A stretch of 64,000 nucleotides of DNA, from positions 62,001 to 126,000 of the forward strand of contig JAFDYN010000013.1 of the NCBI GenBank assembly GCA_018267385.1. The letters run 5' to 3'. The stretch's first letter is position 1, and each line of letters opens with the position of its first letter. This document shows, piece after piece, positions 26,295 through 34,514 of the stretch. The notes beneath the pieces are model-generated. The model saw only the letters and a list, made by a program, of their open reading frames with translations. It was not told where the DNA came from and did no database searches. This DNA is from Bacteroidota bacterium. Lineage in GTDB: Bacteria; Bacteroidota; Bacteroidia; Chitinophagales; LD1. The position numbers and the translations under genes were made by a program.

Positions 26295-27665
26295 ATGTTG
26301 ACCAGCATCAAAAACTACTTTCTGGAGCCATTCAGGTCGCGCAGCAAGGCCGAGCTGAAAAAGGCGTATTACCTATTGCTGTCTACGCTGACCGTGCTGG
26401 GCTTTTTTGGCTTTCTGCTGGTGGCCCATACTGTATTTCTGGCCGGATCTGTTTATCTCTGGTTTGACCTGCTGGGTGTGCTGGGTACCGCTATCGCTAT
26501 CTACCAGTTTCGCCGCGGTAATATAGATACAGCCGGCAAGGTCTTGATCGGCGTCATCATTGTAGACTTTACACTGCAGACCGTGGTCACGGATATCAAT
26601 CGTACCGACCCGGCCATCCGCTACAGGCTGTATGTGACCCTGGTGGCCATCATGGGCTGCTTGTTCTTGTTTATCTCCTTTTTCCGCCAGGTGCGGCTTA
26701 TCATTTTCTTTTCGGGCGTATTTCTCGCTATACTGACCATACACTATGCTATCATACTGCACCAGATAGGGCAGCTGCCAGATATGACACTGTACACCAC
26801 CGAGCACTATATCATCTGCTGTACGGGTATCATTTTCTCTGCTACGATCAGCTGCATACTGATCATGCTGATAGAGAAGCTGTATATACAGGCCATAGCG
26901 CAGGGCGATGTGATCAAAAGGCAAAACGAAGACCTGCAGCAGACGATAGATGAGCAGACAAAATTTCTCGTATCCAGCAATGAGAGCCTCAAGGAGTTTG
27001 CCTATCTCACCTCGCATGACCTGCGGGAGCCTCTGAGAAACATCAGCGGATTTATCTCCCTGATCAAAAAGCATAATGACAACGGCACCACAGAGGCGCA
27101 CAAGCAGGAGGTGCAGGAGTATTTCCAATATGTGCAAACGGGTGTGGCGCAGATGGAGGAGCTGATAGCGGATATCAAAGAGTACTCTGAGATCAATGTA
27201 CTCGAGAAGAACTTCACCCCGGTGTCTATGAGCGAGCTGGTCTACCAGGTGCGTGACGCGCTGGAGACAGAGGTGACAGAGACCCACGCGACGATCAATA
27301 TACAGATAGACATGCCTGTGGTACAGGCAGACAAGACCCTGCTCTTCTCCCTGCTGCAAAACCTGATCGGCAATGCGATCAAATATCACCGCAAAGGTGT
27401 GGCCCCGGTGGTCAATATCCGGCACGAGCTAAATGACAGCGTCCACATCTTCTCGGTAGAGGATAACGGCATAGGCATAGACAAGAACTACTATGACAGG
27501 ATATTTTATGCCTTCAAGCGGCTGCATAGCAAAGAAGGCGAGTATGAGGGCACCGGTCTCGGACTAGCCATCAGCAAAAAAATAGTAGAGATACACGGTG
27601 GCAAAATATGGGTAGAGAGTCACCCGGGTGAGGGCAGTACTTTTTACTTTACTATACCTGCCTGA
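26295..27665 (+). CDS. Membrane-bound sensor histidine kinase
   Basis: The 456-residue protein has an N-terminal domain with about six hydrophobic helices (residues 24-200; for example LLLSTLTVLGFFGFLLVAH and IIFFSGVFLAILTIHYAIIL), like a 5TM/7TM-type sensor. A coiled linker follows, then HisKA with the phospho-acceptor His241 in SHDLREPLRNISGF. The HATPase domain has the N box LIGNAIKYHRKG, G1 EDNGIGIDKNYYDRIF, and G2 YEGTGLGLAISKKIVE. The DLREPLRN form of the H box is common in Bacteroidota phytochrome-like kinases. No response regulator is adjacent, so this is an orphan kinase. It ends 2 bp before the convergent barrel-protein gene. Confidence 0.88.
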   Translation: MLTSIKNYFLEPFRSRSKAELKKAYYLLLSTLTVLGFFGFLLVAHTVFLAGSVYLWFDLLGVLGTAIAIYQFRRGNIDTAGKVLIGVIIVDFTLQTVVTDINRTDPAIRYRLYVTLVAIMGCLFLFISFFRQVRLIIFFSGVFLAILTIHYAIILHQIGQLPDMTLYTTEHYIICCTGIIFSATISCILIMLIEKLYIQAIAQGDVIKRQNEDLQQTIDEQTKFLVSSNESLKEFAYLTSHDLREPLRNISGFISLIKKHNDNGTTEAHKQEVQEYFQYVQTGVAQMEELIADIKEYSEINVLEKNFTPVSMSELVYQVRDALETEVTETHATINIQIDMPVVQADKTLLFSLLQNLIGNAIKYHRKGVAPVVNIRHELNDSVHIFSVEDNGIGIDKNYYDRIFYAFKRLHSKEGEYEGTGLGLAISKKIVEIHGGKIWVESHPGEGSTFYFTIPA

Positions 27666-27667
27666 TA

Positions 27668-28411
27668 TTAGTTGTCATCGTCTTCCGGATTCACGTATTC
27701 TTTCTTCTTTTTCTTTTTTGCGGCAGGAGCATTGGGGTCTTGTACCTTGATACAGCCTATACGCACACCGATGTGCAGACCTATGAAGTGCATATACCCT
27801 TTTTGGTTTGGGTCGTAGATAGACTTGATAGGTACCAGGCCGTAGTGAGGGGTAGCTACGACAGACACCTGCCCTAGCTGATATTCAAAGTTCATAGCCA
27901 TACCTATCTTGAAGCGGTTCTGATTGAGCGAGCTGAAATCATAAGGGGCCTCTGTAGCCGCAGACACACCGTGAAAGTATCCAAAGCTCAGGTCAGGTAC
28001 GATCTTAAACTTCTTGTTTGTGTAGAGCTGGTATTCTATCAGCAGGTTGTGACAGAAGAAATGCTGCGTGATGTTTGGATTATTGATCGTGGTGTCAGAG
28101 ATCGAGTAGGCCGAGTTGTATGTTTTATAGGAATATGCAGTGGTGAGGATCCGCTCGTACTCAAACTGATAACCCACGCGAAACTTGCCGATGCTGTAGA
28201 TCAGCTCTATCACTGCGGGTATAGCAGGCCCCCTGGAGGTCAGTTTGGTAGTAGAGTTGATCCCGCCTATCACATAGCTATTGGTCGCGGCGGCATTGTA
28301 CTGATAGAAGCAGCCATCTATGCCACCTTTCAGGCCTACGTAAAACTGAGACTGGCCAAAGGAGAAAATTGACAAGGTCGAAAGGGAGCATAGTAGCAGG
28401 AGTCTGGTCAT
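27668..28411 (-). CDS. Outer-membrane beta-barrel-like protein with basic C-terminal tail
   Basis: The 247-residue product has a signal peptide (MTRLLLLCSLSTLSIFSFGQ). The rest alternates hydrophobic and polar residues with aromatic girdles (FYVGLKGGIDGCFYQY; IGKFRVGYQFEYERIL; NLLIEYQLYTNKKFKIVPDL; RFKIGMAMNFEYQLGQ), as in an 8-stranded porin-like/OmpW-like barrel. Unusually, the last barrel strand is followed by a tail with six Lys in a row and an acidic end (PEDDDN), where a barrel normally ends in an aromatic residue. No family name can be given. It is divergent from metF and converges on the kinase gene. Confidence 0.65.
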   Translation of the reverse strand: MTRLLLLCSLSTLSIFSFGQSQFYVGLKGGIDGCFYQYNAAATNSYVIGGINSTTKLTSRGPAIPAVIELIYSIGKFRVGYQFEYERILTTAYSYKTYNSAYSISDTTINNPNITQHFFCHNLLIEYQLYTNKKFKIVPDLSFGYFHGVSAATEAPYDFSSLNQNRFKIGMAMNFEYQLGQVSVVATPHYGLVPIKSIYDPNQKGYMHFIGLHIGVRIGCIKVQDPNAPAAKKKKKKEYVNPEDDDN

Positions 28412-28475
28412 AGCACGTTGATTTCTGAAATAAAAATATGGATTTGTGATAGATTAGCACCGTTAAAAATCTCAC

Positions 28476-29435
28476 GTGAAAGTTACCGAGCACATTAAGA
28501 ATGCCAATGGCAAGACTTTGTTTTCCCTCGAGGTGCTGCCTCCGCAAAAGGGAAAAACCATAGACGATCTCCAGCATGTGATAGAACCGCTGATGGAGTT
28601 CAAGCCGCCATTCATAGATGTGACCTACCACAAGGAGGAGGTGATCTACAAGAAGCGTGTGGACGGCCTGATAGAAGAAGTGCCACTACGCAAGCGCCCC
28701 GGTACGGTGGGTATCTGCGCTGCGCTGAAAGGCAAATTTAGCGTAGACACGGTGCCGCACCTGGTGTGTGGTGGCTTTACCAAAGAGGAGACCGAGGATG
28801 CCCTCTTCACCCTGCACTATCTGGGTATACACAATCTGCTGCTGCTCAAGGGCGACCCTGACAAAGGCCCCAAGAAGCTGGAACAAAGCGCTAAGTCTGC
28901 CTACAACTATGCCTCTGACCTGGTGAAGCAGGTGGCTAATATGAACAATGGCCGATTCCTCCACGAGGAGACGCAAAATGAGATGAAGACCGACTTCTGC
29001 ATCGGTGTGGCGGCATATCCTGAGAAGCACTTTGAAGCGCCTAACATGACCTCTGACCTGAAGCGGCTGAAAGAAAAGGTAGACGCAGGTGCAGATTATA
29101 TCGTGACGCAGTTCTTCTTTGACAATAAGTACTTCTTTGAGTTTGAGAAAAAATGCCGTGAGATGGGTATCACTGTGCCCATCATACCGGGGCTGAAGCC
29201 TATCTACCGCAAGAGCCAGATCAAGGCGCTACCGTCCATCTTTCATGTCAATCTGCCTGAGGCACTAGTAGATGAGGTAGAGAAAGCCAAAGACGACAAG
29301 GCTGCCCGGGAGATAGGTGTGAAGTGGTGCATAGAGCAGTCTAAGGAGCTGAAAGCGGCTGGCGTACCCGTACTGCACTACTACACCATGAGCCGCAGCA
29401 GCGAGACCATAGAGATAGTGAGGGAGGTGTTTTAA
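28476..29435 (+). CDS. metF: Methylenetetrahydrofolate reductase
   Basis: MetF reduces 5,10-methylene-THF to 5-methyl-THF with a flavin cofactor, supplying the methyl group for methionine synthesis. The 319-residue protein has FSLEVLPPQKGK (catalytic Glu), HNLLLLKGDP (FAD/folate), GVAAYPEKHFEAPNM, ADYIVTQFFFDNKYFFEF and IIPGLKPIYRKSQ. The start is GTG at 28476 (protein begins MKVTEHIKNANGKTLFS); it is chosen because this is the usual Bacteroidota MetF N-terminus and there is no ATG nearby. A hairpin terminator follows the stop. The methionine aminotransferase at 43397 also belongs to sulfur amino-acid metabolism but is not linked. Confidence 0.95.
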   Translation: MKVTEHIKNANGKTLFSLEVLPPQKGKTIDDLQHVIEPLMEFKPPFIDVTYHKEEVIYKKRVDGLIEEVPLRKRPGTVGICAALKGKFSVDTVPHLVCGGFTKEETEDALFTLHYLGIHNLLLLKGDPDKGPKKLEQSAKSAYNYASDLVKQVANMNNGRFLHEETQNEMKTDFCIGVAAYPEKHFEAPNMTSDLKRLKEKVDAGADYIVTQFFFDNKYFFEFEKKCREMGITVPIIPGLKPIYRKSQIKALPSIFHVNLPEALVDEVEKAKDDKAAREIGVKWCIEQSKELKAAGVPVLHYYTMSRSSETIEIVREVF

Positions 29436-29457
29436 ACAGCCCCTCAGCCCCATCCAA

Positions 29458-29480
29458 CCTTCCCCAGAGGGGAAGGCTTT
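29458..29480 (+). terminator. Probable intrinsic terminator of metF
   Basis: A perfect 8-bp stem CCTTCCCC / GGGGAAGG with a 3-nt loop lies 23 bp after the metF stop, followed by CTTTAATAC. The T-run is short, so termination may be partial. The C-rich text just before it (cccctcagccccatcc) is of a kind often repeated between genes in Bacteroidota. Confidence 0.6.
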
Positions 29481-29515
29481 AATACAAATGCAGCGAGGCA
29501 CGCGGTTTGTAGCTT

Positions 29516-29632
29516 GCATTGTCTAAATACTAACTATTAAATACCGTAGCCTGTATTATCCCAATACGCAATACTAACTACTCAATACAAGTATTCGCAT
29601 TGTCTTAATACTTGTTACTAACTACTTAATAC
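29516..29632 (+). repeat. Degenerate tandem repeat with 44-bp period upstream of the pterin dehydratase gene
   Basis: ACTAACTAYTNAATAC occurs three times, starting at 29529, 29573 and 29617, exactly 44 bp apart each time. A second word, GCATTGTCTWAATAC, occurs at 29516-29530 and 29597-29611. The last copy ends 6 bp before the ATG at 29639. Units have diverged outside these words. Related words occur at 11154-11284 and 62951-62986. Confidence 0.7.
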
Positions 29633-29638
29633 CGCTCT

Positions 29639-29878
29639 ATGTTTTGGAAAGAAGAAAACAACAAACTGACCCGCACCTTTGAGTTCAAGGATTTCAAGGA
29701 GGCCTTTGCCTTTATGGTGCAGGTGGCGGGCATAGCTGATGAGATGGACCACCACCCCGAGTGGACCAATATCTACAACAAAGTCTCTTTCAAACTCAGC
29801 ACCCATGATGCCGGCGATATAGTGACGGACAAAGACCGCGCGCTGGCCGAGGCGATAGATAAGGTAGTGACGAAATAA
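29639..29878 (+). CDS. 4a-hydroxytetrahydrobiopterin dehydratase (PCD/DCoH-like)
   Basis: Pterin-4a-carbinolamine dehydratase recycles the oxidised pterin produced by aromatic amino-acid hydroxylases. The active-site pattern is clear: [21 protein letters not shown], with the two adjacent histidines and the later conserved TH. The 79-residue length is short compared with the usual 95-110; the missing part is the N-terminal strand before [15 protein letters not shown] find no other upstream ATG in frame. No phenylalanine hydroxylase is in the window. A 44-bp-period repeat reaches to 6 bp before the ATG, so the promoter must lie in or before that repeat. Confidence 0.85.
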   Translation: MFWKEENNKLTRTFEFKDFKEAFAFMVQVAGIADEMDHHPEWTNIYNKVSFKLSTHDAGDIVTDKDRALAEAIDKVVTK

Positions 29879-29880
29879 GA

Positions 29881-30441
29881 TTACTTCTTTTTCTTGTGGC
29901 TGTCAGGGTGTGCCTCGGAAGCTGGCGGTAGCATGATCAGCGTGTCATGTCGCTCTGTGGCTATCTGCTGCGGAGTTTGCTCTATCTCCAGCTGGCCTAC
30001 AATTCCATTTCCATACTTTCTGCTGCTTCCTAAGACCTGTACTTCGCTTAGCGATACTTGTGACTTTGCGGCGGTATCCGCTTTTTGACTGGTAGCCGTG
30101 ACATTGTGATGCTGTGGTGATCTGGCTGGCGCAGTTTGGGCCGCCACGGTCTTGATCCCTATAAACGGCAGCAGCACAGCCAGCATGGCATTGAATATTG
30201 ATCTCAACTGATAGCGAGGCTGCACTACGGGTGGCTGATAAAGCTGGTCTACCCTCAACCGCCCACATCCGATATCGCCCTTTTCAAAATATGCGATCAC
30301 CTCTGCATCCGTCATGGCAGTAAAATCCACCACCTCCTTGCTGCATACCTGGCAGAAGGCGCCACGGTCTGTAGCCGTCATACGGTCCCAGCGCTCGTGG
30401 CAGGGGGTGGCGATAGAGATGCGGATAGGTGGCTGATTCAT
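29881..30441 (-). CDS. Bacteroidota CHERW/CxxC-domain protein with one membrane segment (intact paralogue)
   Basis: The 186-residue protein begins with a pattern I know from the N-termini of many Bacteroidota proteins that carry carboxypeptidase-regulatory-like or TonB-type tails: ATPCHERWDRMTATDRGAFC, CSKEVVDFTAMTDAEVIAYF, and CGRLRVDQL. Cysteines 14, 30, 33 and 59 could bind zinc in the cytoplasm. One membrane helix follows (about 81-100, SIFNAMLAVLLPFIGIKTVA), then a periplasmic tail with LSEVQVLGSSRKYGNGIVGQ. The start is the ATG 15 bp ahead of the TPCHERW block. A frameshifted paralogue lies 27 bp upstream on the same strand, so these are tandem duplicates. Function unknown; regulation or signal transfer across the membrane is possible. 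Confidence 0.7.
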   Translation of the reverse strand: MNQPPIRISIATPCHERWDRMTATDRGAFCQVCSKEVVDFTAMTDAEVIAYFEKGDIGCGRLRVDQLYQPPVVQPRYQLRSIFNAMLAVLLPFIGIKTVAAQTAPARSPQHHNVTATSQKADTAAKSQVSLSEVQVLGSSRKYGNGIVGQLEIEQTPQQIATERHDTLIMLPPASEAHPDSHKKKK

Positions 30442-30468
30442 AGTATACCCAAAGCTACTGATTTATGC

Positions 30469-30917
30469 TCACTCCAGTCGCAGAAAGCGCCGCAGCCAGT
30501 GCTTGCGCTCTTTCTTTGGTGAGAGGAACTGGGTGTTATGGCCTCTGCGGTGTGTGGGCGCCGGTAGTGGTGCTAGTTGAGTGCTTTCTATCGCGATCTC
30601 ACCCATTATATAGTTGCGCGTTGGGTGACTCTTTGATACTGTCACCTCTGGCAGGAAGACGGTCGTATCTGTCTCGATCGACTCTCTCTCTACCTCTGTG
30701 ATGAGGGGGAGCGGTGTAGTATGAGTGGCCAGCGGCTGCGGATGCACGGTCACATCCCTCCGGCAAAAAATGACAGCAGCTCACTATCAGTCATGGCGCT
30801 GAAATCTATGACCTCCTTACTACAGCTGTGGCAGAAAGCGCCGCGTTCTGTGGCCGTCATATCGTCCCAGCGCTCATGGCAGGGAGTGGGGATAGTGAGG
30901 TGGAGCTTGTGCTTCAT
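30469..30917 (-). pseudogene. Frameshifted paralogue of the CHERW/CxxC-domain protein
   Basis: The 5' part (ATG at 30917, stop at 30750, 55 residues) reads MKHKLHLTIPTPCHERWDDM and continues AFCHSCSKEVIDFSAMTDSE, clearly matching the intact neighbour. It stops right after a run of six T (minus strand; A6 at 30765-30770). Shifting back one base there opens the frame that reads CRRDVTVHPQPL and later LPEVTVSKSHPTRNYIMGEI, which aligns with the neighbour's CGRLRVDQL and LSEVQVLGSSRKYGNGIVG. Both frames are thus coding, for a 149-residue product if repaired. Unlike the neighbour it has no membrane helix. It could be a sequencing error, a pseudogene, or a slip-read gene; the T6 run makes the first two most likely. 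Confidence 0.75.
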
Positions 30918-31293
30918 GGTCGTTACGTTTCCTTATAAAGTTAAAGCACCGCCGCTGCGCAGAAAAGATGTGGGATGCATTGTGACAGAAAAATGGCAAA
31001 GCTGTGCTGCGTTATTTTTCATGCGTGATACCCACTTCTTCTTTCAGCTCTCTCGCAGGTATGTGCAGTTTGATTTCGTCATATTGATACTGCACTCTTT
31101 CAGATCTTAGAGTCTCCGGGATATAGGCAGGATGCGTAGCGGGTATAAGGATCTATCTGCTATTAGTCCTCGTGACAGAGCGTGCGGATAGATATTCTTA
31201 TGCTTTTATTTTTCATGGGCGAAAGCTTTACAGATAGATATGCAGCGGCGGCAAAATCCATAAAATACCCTGTCGGAAATCATCCGGATACGA
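30918..31293. other. Gene-poor intergenic stretch
   Basis: I see no convincing gene in this 376-bp stretch. On the minus strand 31012-31152 is open for 46 codons and reads rather protein-like near its end (VQYQYDEIKLHIPARELKEE), but it has no start codon and may be a remnant or chance. A TAACTTTA sequence about 20-30 bp before the ATG at 30917 is a weak candidate -7 element for the frameshifted gene. The trhO promoter begins at 31294. Confidence 0.4.
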
Positions 31294-31325
31294 TTGGCAG
31301 CTTCCCGATTTTTGCCTTATTTTTG
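31294..31325 (+). promoter_or_regulatory. Promoter of trhO
   Basis: TTG at 31294-31296 and TATTTTTG at 31318-31325 are 21 bp apart, a good match to the Bacteroidota promoter. The ATG of trhO is 20 bp further on, so the leader should be about 12-14 nt. The TTG of the -33 box is also in frame with the gene and can be mistaken for its start. Confidence 0.65.
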
Positions 31326-31344
31326 CGGGCTCAGATTTTCAGAC

Positions 31345-32253
31345 ATGAAGCCATTCAGGACACTTTTATATTACAAGTATGTGCACATACCGGCTGCTGC
31401 GGACTTTGCGCAGCAGCATATGGAGCTATGCCAGCGCCTGGGTCTGGTGGGCCGTATCATAGTGGCTGAAGAAGGCCTTAACGGTACGGTATCAGGTACT
31501 GTAGTGGCCATACAGAAATATATGGACACCCTGAATAACCACGCTCTGCTCAATAATATCGACTTCAAAGTAGATGATGTGGATGAGCCTTCATTCTCTG
31601 CGCTGCATGTACGGTATAAGGATGAGATAGTCAACTCCGGCAGCAAAAACCTGCCGATAGATCCTACGATACGCACCGGCAAACACCTGGAGCCAAAGGA
31701 ATTTGCCGAAATGATGCACCGGGATGATGTGGTGGTGCTGGATGTGCGGTCTAACTATGAGAGCGGCCTGGGTCGGTTCAAGGGGGCCGTGGCAGCAGAT
31801 ATCGACAACTTCCGAGAGTTTCCTGAGTATATCAAAAACCTCGAGCAGTACAAGGATAAAAAGGTGATGACCTACTGCACCGGTGGCATCAAGTGTGAGA
31901 AGGCCAGTGCGCTACTGTTGGAGGCGGGCTTCAAGGAGGTGTATCAGCTCCACGGAGGGATCATCAAGTATGGCAAGGAAATGCAGGGCAAAGACTTTGA
32001 GGGCAACTGCTATGTCTTTGACAAACGTGTATCGGTACCTGTCAATAGCGTGAACCCTTCAGTAATCTCTACCTGCAAAATATGTGGCACTGCCTCTACC
32101 CACATGGTCAACTGCGCCAATGCAGAATGCAATGACCACTTCGTACTCTGCGAAGCCTGCGGCGACAAAATGAAAGGCTGCTGCTGTGAGGAGTGTATGG
32201 CCTCGCCTACGCTCAGGGTCTATGATGGGACGGGGTATTATTCGAAGGATTGA
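31345..32253 (+). CDS. trhO: tRNA uridine(34) hydroxylase TrhO (rhodanese-like, UPF0176)
   Basis: TrhO uses oxygen to hydroxylate U34 of tRNAs, on the way to 5-methoxyuridine-type wobble modifications. The 302-residue protein has the family's N-terminal ferredoxin-like domain (FRTLLYYKYVHIPAAADF), the block VAEEGLNGTVSGT, and a rhodanese domain with the active-site loop CTGGIKCEKAS. A Cys-rich C-terminus follows (CKICGTASTHMVNCAN, CNDHFVLCEACGDKMKGCCC), likely zinc-binding. The ATG used here follows a promoter; the TTG 17 codons upstream is the promoter's -33 box. It is monocistronic. Confidence 0.9.
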   Translation: MKPFRTLLYYKYVHIPAAADFAQQHMELCQRLGLVGRIIVAEEGLNGTVSGTVVAIQKYMDTLNNHALLNNIDFKVDDVDEPSFSALHVRYKDEIVNSGSKNLPIDPTIRTGKHLEPKEFAEMMHRDDVVVLDVRSNYESGLGRFKGAVAADIDNFREFPEYIKNLEQYKDKKVMTYCTGGIKCEKASALLLEAGFKEVYQLHGGIIKYGKEMQGKDFEGNCYVFDKRVSVPVNSVNPSVISTCKICGTASTHMVNCANAECNDHFVLCEACGDKMKGCCCEECMASPTLRVYDGTGYYSKD

Positions 32254-32364
32254 TCCAGGGTTCGTCACCTATTTGCTGTATAGTCCATTTGCCTTTTATT
32301 GTTTTACAATCAGATGACAATAGTTCTGATGTGCTTTGTAGCTTTGATTTATAATTAAAGCTCT

Positions 32365-33343
32365 ATGAAGAATTTACTACTCTGTCTTCTCTTGCTTAGT
32401 ACTTCCACATGTTTTGCTCAGCGCGACACCATTCAATGTAGCGCCTCTTTTCCTGAGTATATAAATGATGCAAAGTATCTTGCGCTAAGAGATATTTTCG
32501 CCCAAAGTGACACCTACAAAGATTCAGTTATTATCCCTGCGAGCCACTACCTACCGATCTTGCGAGACCTTTTATACTATCAGGCATTATCACAATTACA
32601 GGATAACTGACTCGATTTTCAATCTTTTCAGCATACACGCAGTTAATTATCCTAACACATCAGACATATTTATAGACGTTTGGCAGAGTGCAGTATGGGC
32701 GCAAAATCTTTACCACGACAGCTTGTATTGTGGTAATGACACCCTCGACAATCTTATAAATCAGTATAGTTTATATTACTCAGATGTTTCTAGGTTTGTG
32801 AATAATGACTATATCTTCGACATACTAGCTACATATCCCATCAATACTAAGCCGATTGTCAATACGATCGCATCCATGGGAAATATATACGCAGTATTTG
32901 ACAACGAACTATATCTGGACGGCGGAGATATTACAATGATAGACTCCGGATATAAGAGAGAATACACTTTTCACTATGGTGCAGGAGATTGCCCATCAGG
33001 CTGCATTATAAATTATTATTGGAAGTTTTCGGTATACGATGGATGTGTGGTTCAGTTTGATACAAGTTATGGTTTTACCGATGCATATTCTGGAATAATT
33101 GAGAAAGAGAAGGCTGGATTCAGCATCTATCCGAACCCAGCATCAAAACAACTCAATATAGAAACAGGCGTCTCTAGGAACTATGATTTACGAATCACAA
33201 ACCTTCTAGGAGAGATTGCAATTGAGCAGACCTTTTCAGGCACAAGTAAAGCAATAGACGTGTCAATTCTAACTGAAGGGATTTATGACGTATACTTAAA
33301 CTCTGGTGGCGTATCTAATCATAGAAAGCTCGTAATATATTAG
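32365..33343 (+). pseudogene. Frameshifted secreted protein with T9SS type A sorting domain
   Basis: Two overlapping frames together make one recognisable gene. The first (32365-32610) starts with a signal peptide (MKNLLLCLLLLSTSTCFAQ) and ends in QALSQLQDN. The second carries on as ITDSIFNLFSIHAVNYPNTS and ends with a type A C-terminal sorting domain (FSIYPNPASKQLNIET, then LTEGIYDVYLNSGG and KLVIY). Removing one G at 32601/32602 joins them as LQITDSIFNLF. The repaired protein has about 325 residues and would be exported by Sec, then by the type IX system. A -7 element TAGCTTTG is at 32339-32346. The last four bases overlap the convergent aminopeptidase stop. A sequencing error is possible. 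Confidence 0.75.
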
Positions 33344-34443
33344 ATCATAAACGCACCATTCCTGTATATCACCTCGCCATCGGCTATGATCTCGCCGCCA
33401 TCACGCATGTCAGTGATCATATCCCAGTGTACAGTTGATTCGTTCTTGCCGCCGCACTGCTTGTAGCTTTGCCCCACGGCCATGTGTATGCTGCCACCTA
33501 TCTTCTCATCAAAGAGGATATTGCGCGTCGTCCTTTGGATGTTCAAATTGGTGCCTACGGCTACCTCGCCCCAGTAGCGGGCGCCCTCTACTGAGAAGAC
33601 CTTATCCAGTACGTCCTGTCCCTTTTCGGCAGACCATTTCACTACTTCGCCATCCTTTACCTCGAGGCGCACACCTTCTACATCCTTGCCCATGTAGATG
33701 GTCGGATAGCTGAAGTAGGCCCAGCCATTCACGCTATCCTCCACCGGCGCGCTGAAGACCTCACCGCTCGGCATATTGGCGCGGCCATCAGAGTTGATCC
33801 ACTTGCGGCCTTTCACAGAGAAGGTCATATCGATGTTCTTGCCTTTGTATTGCACCTTATCTGCTTTGTCCAGGCGGTCTACGTAGGCCTGCTGCTTCGC
33901 ACGAACCTCGAGCCACTTGGCCACCGGGTCCTCATCATAGAGATAGCAAGACTGTAAGACAAACTTCTCATACTCCTCCAGCGTCATGCGTGCATCATCT
34001 GCGCCAGCCTGCGTAGGGTACTGACAGAGACAGCGGCGGATGGACCCAGTGCCCAGCCGATCAAAATATATTTTATTCAATTCAGCTTGGGCCTTCTGGT
34101 GCAGACGGTACTTCTCTTCATTCAGCGGTTCTTTCTCATCATCACCTTTTGAGAAAGGTGCGCGGATATTTAGATAGCAGTCAAAGTTCTCAAAGATATA
34201 CTTCTTGATAGGGCTGATATATGAGAGCTGGTGATCCTCGCCATACTCCAGCAGGAGGTCACCTACTCCATCCAACTCGATATTAAAGTGTGGCTGGCCT
34301 CCGGCTATATAGACGGCCTTGGCCACTTCCTTTAGCAGGGGTTCTGCCAGGTGCGAGCTATTGATATATACCTGATCACCCTTCTTTACCGCGAGGCAAT
34401 AATTGACCAGCAGGTTTGCGTATTTTTCTATCAAATTTGACAT
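33340..34443 (-). CDS. Aminopeptidase, M29 (AmpS/PepS) family
   Basis: This metallo-aminopeptidase of family M29 removes N-terminal residues from peptides in the cytoplasm. The 367-residue protein starts MSNLIEKYANLLVNYCLAVK; an in-frame ATG 13 codons further upstream gives a non-homologous extension. Family blocks are GDQVYINSSHLAEPLLKEV, the metal-ligand region MPSGEVFSAPVEDSVNGWAY with its Glu pair, and the C-terminal NIQRTTRNILFDEKIGGSIH followed by HWDMITDMRDGG (His/Asp ligands). It shares a divergent region of about 70 bp with the DUF4442 gene. A TATATTCG lies 17-25 bp before its ATG, as a possible -7 element. Confidence 0.9.
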   Translation of the reverse strand: MSNLIEKYANLLVNYCLAVKKGDQVYINSSHLAEPLLKEVAKAVYIAGGQPHFNIELDGVGDLLLEYGEDHQLSYISPIKKYIFENFDCYLNIRAPFSKGDDEKEPLNEEKYRLHQKAQAELNKIYFDRLGTGSIRRCLCQYPTQAGADDARMTLEEYEKFVLQSCYLYDEDPVAKWLEVRAKQQAYVDRLDKADKVQYKGKNIDMTFSVKGRKWINSDGRANMPSGEVFSAPVEDSVNGWAYFSYPTIYMGKDVEGVRLEVKDGEVVKWSAEKGQDVLDKVFSVEGARYWGEVAVGTNLNIQRTTRNILFDEKIGGSIHMAVGQSYKQCGGKNESTVHWDMITDMRDGGEIIADGEVIYRNGAFMI

Positions 34444-34514
34444 CAGAAAATTTTGTGCATCGAATATATCAATAACTCCCAAGTCCGCTACATGACATGC
34501 GGTCGATGATAATT

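Noticed and set aside
26373..27425. 350-codon open frame on the minus strand opposite the histidine kinase
   Set aside because: Composition (many His, Gln, Arg) is typical of antisense reading of a coding gene, and the plus strand encodes an unmistakable kinase.
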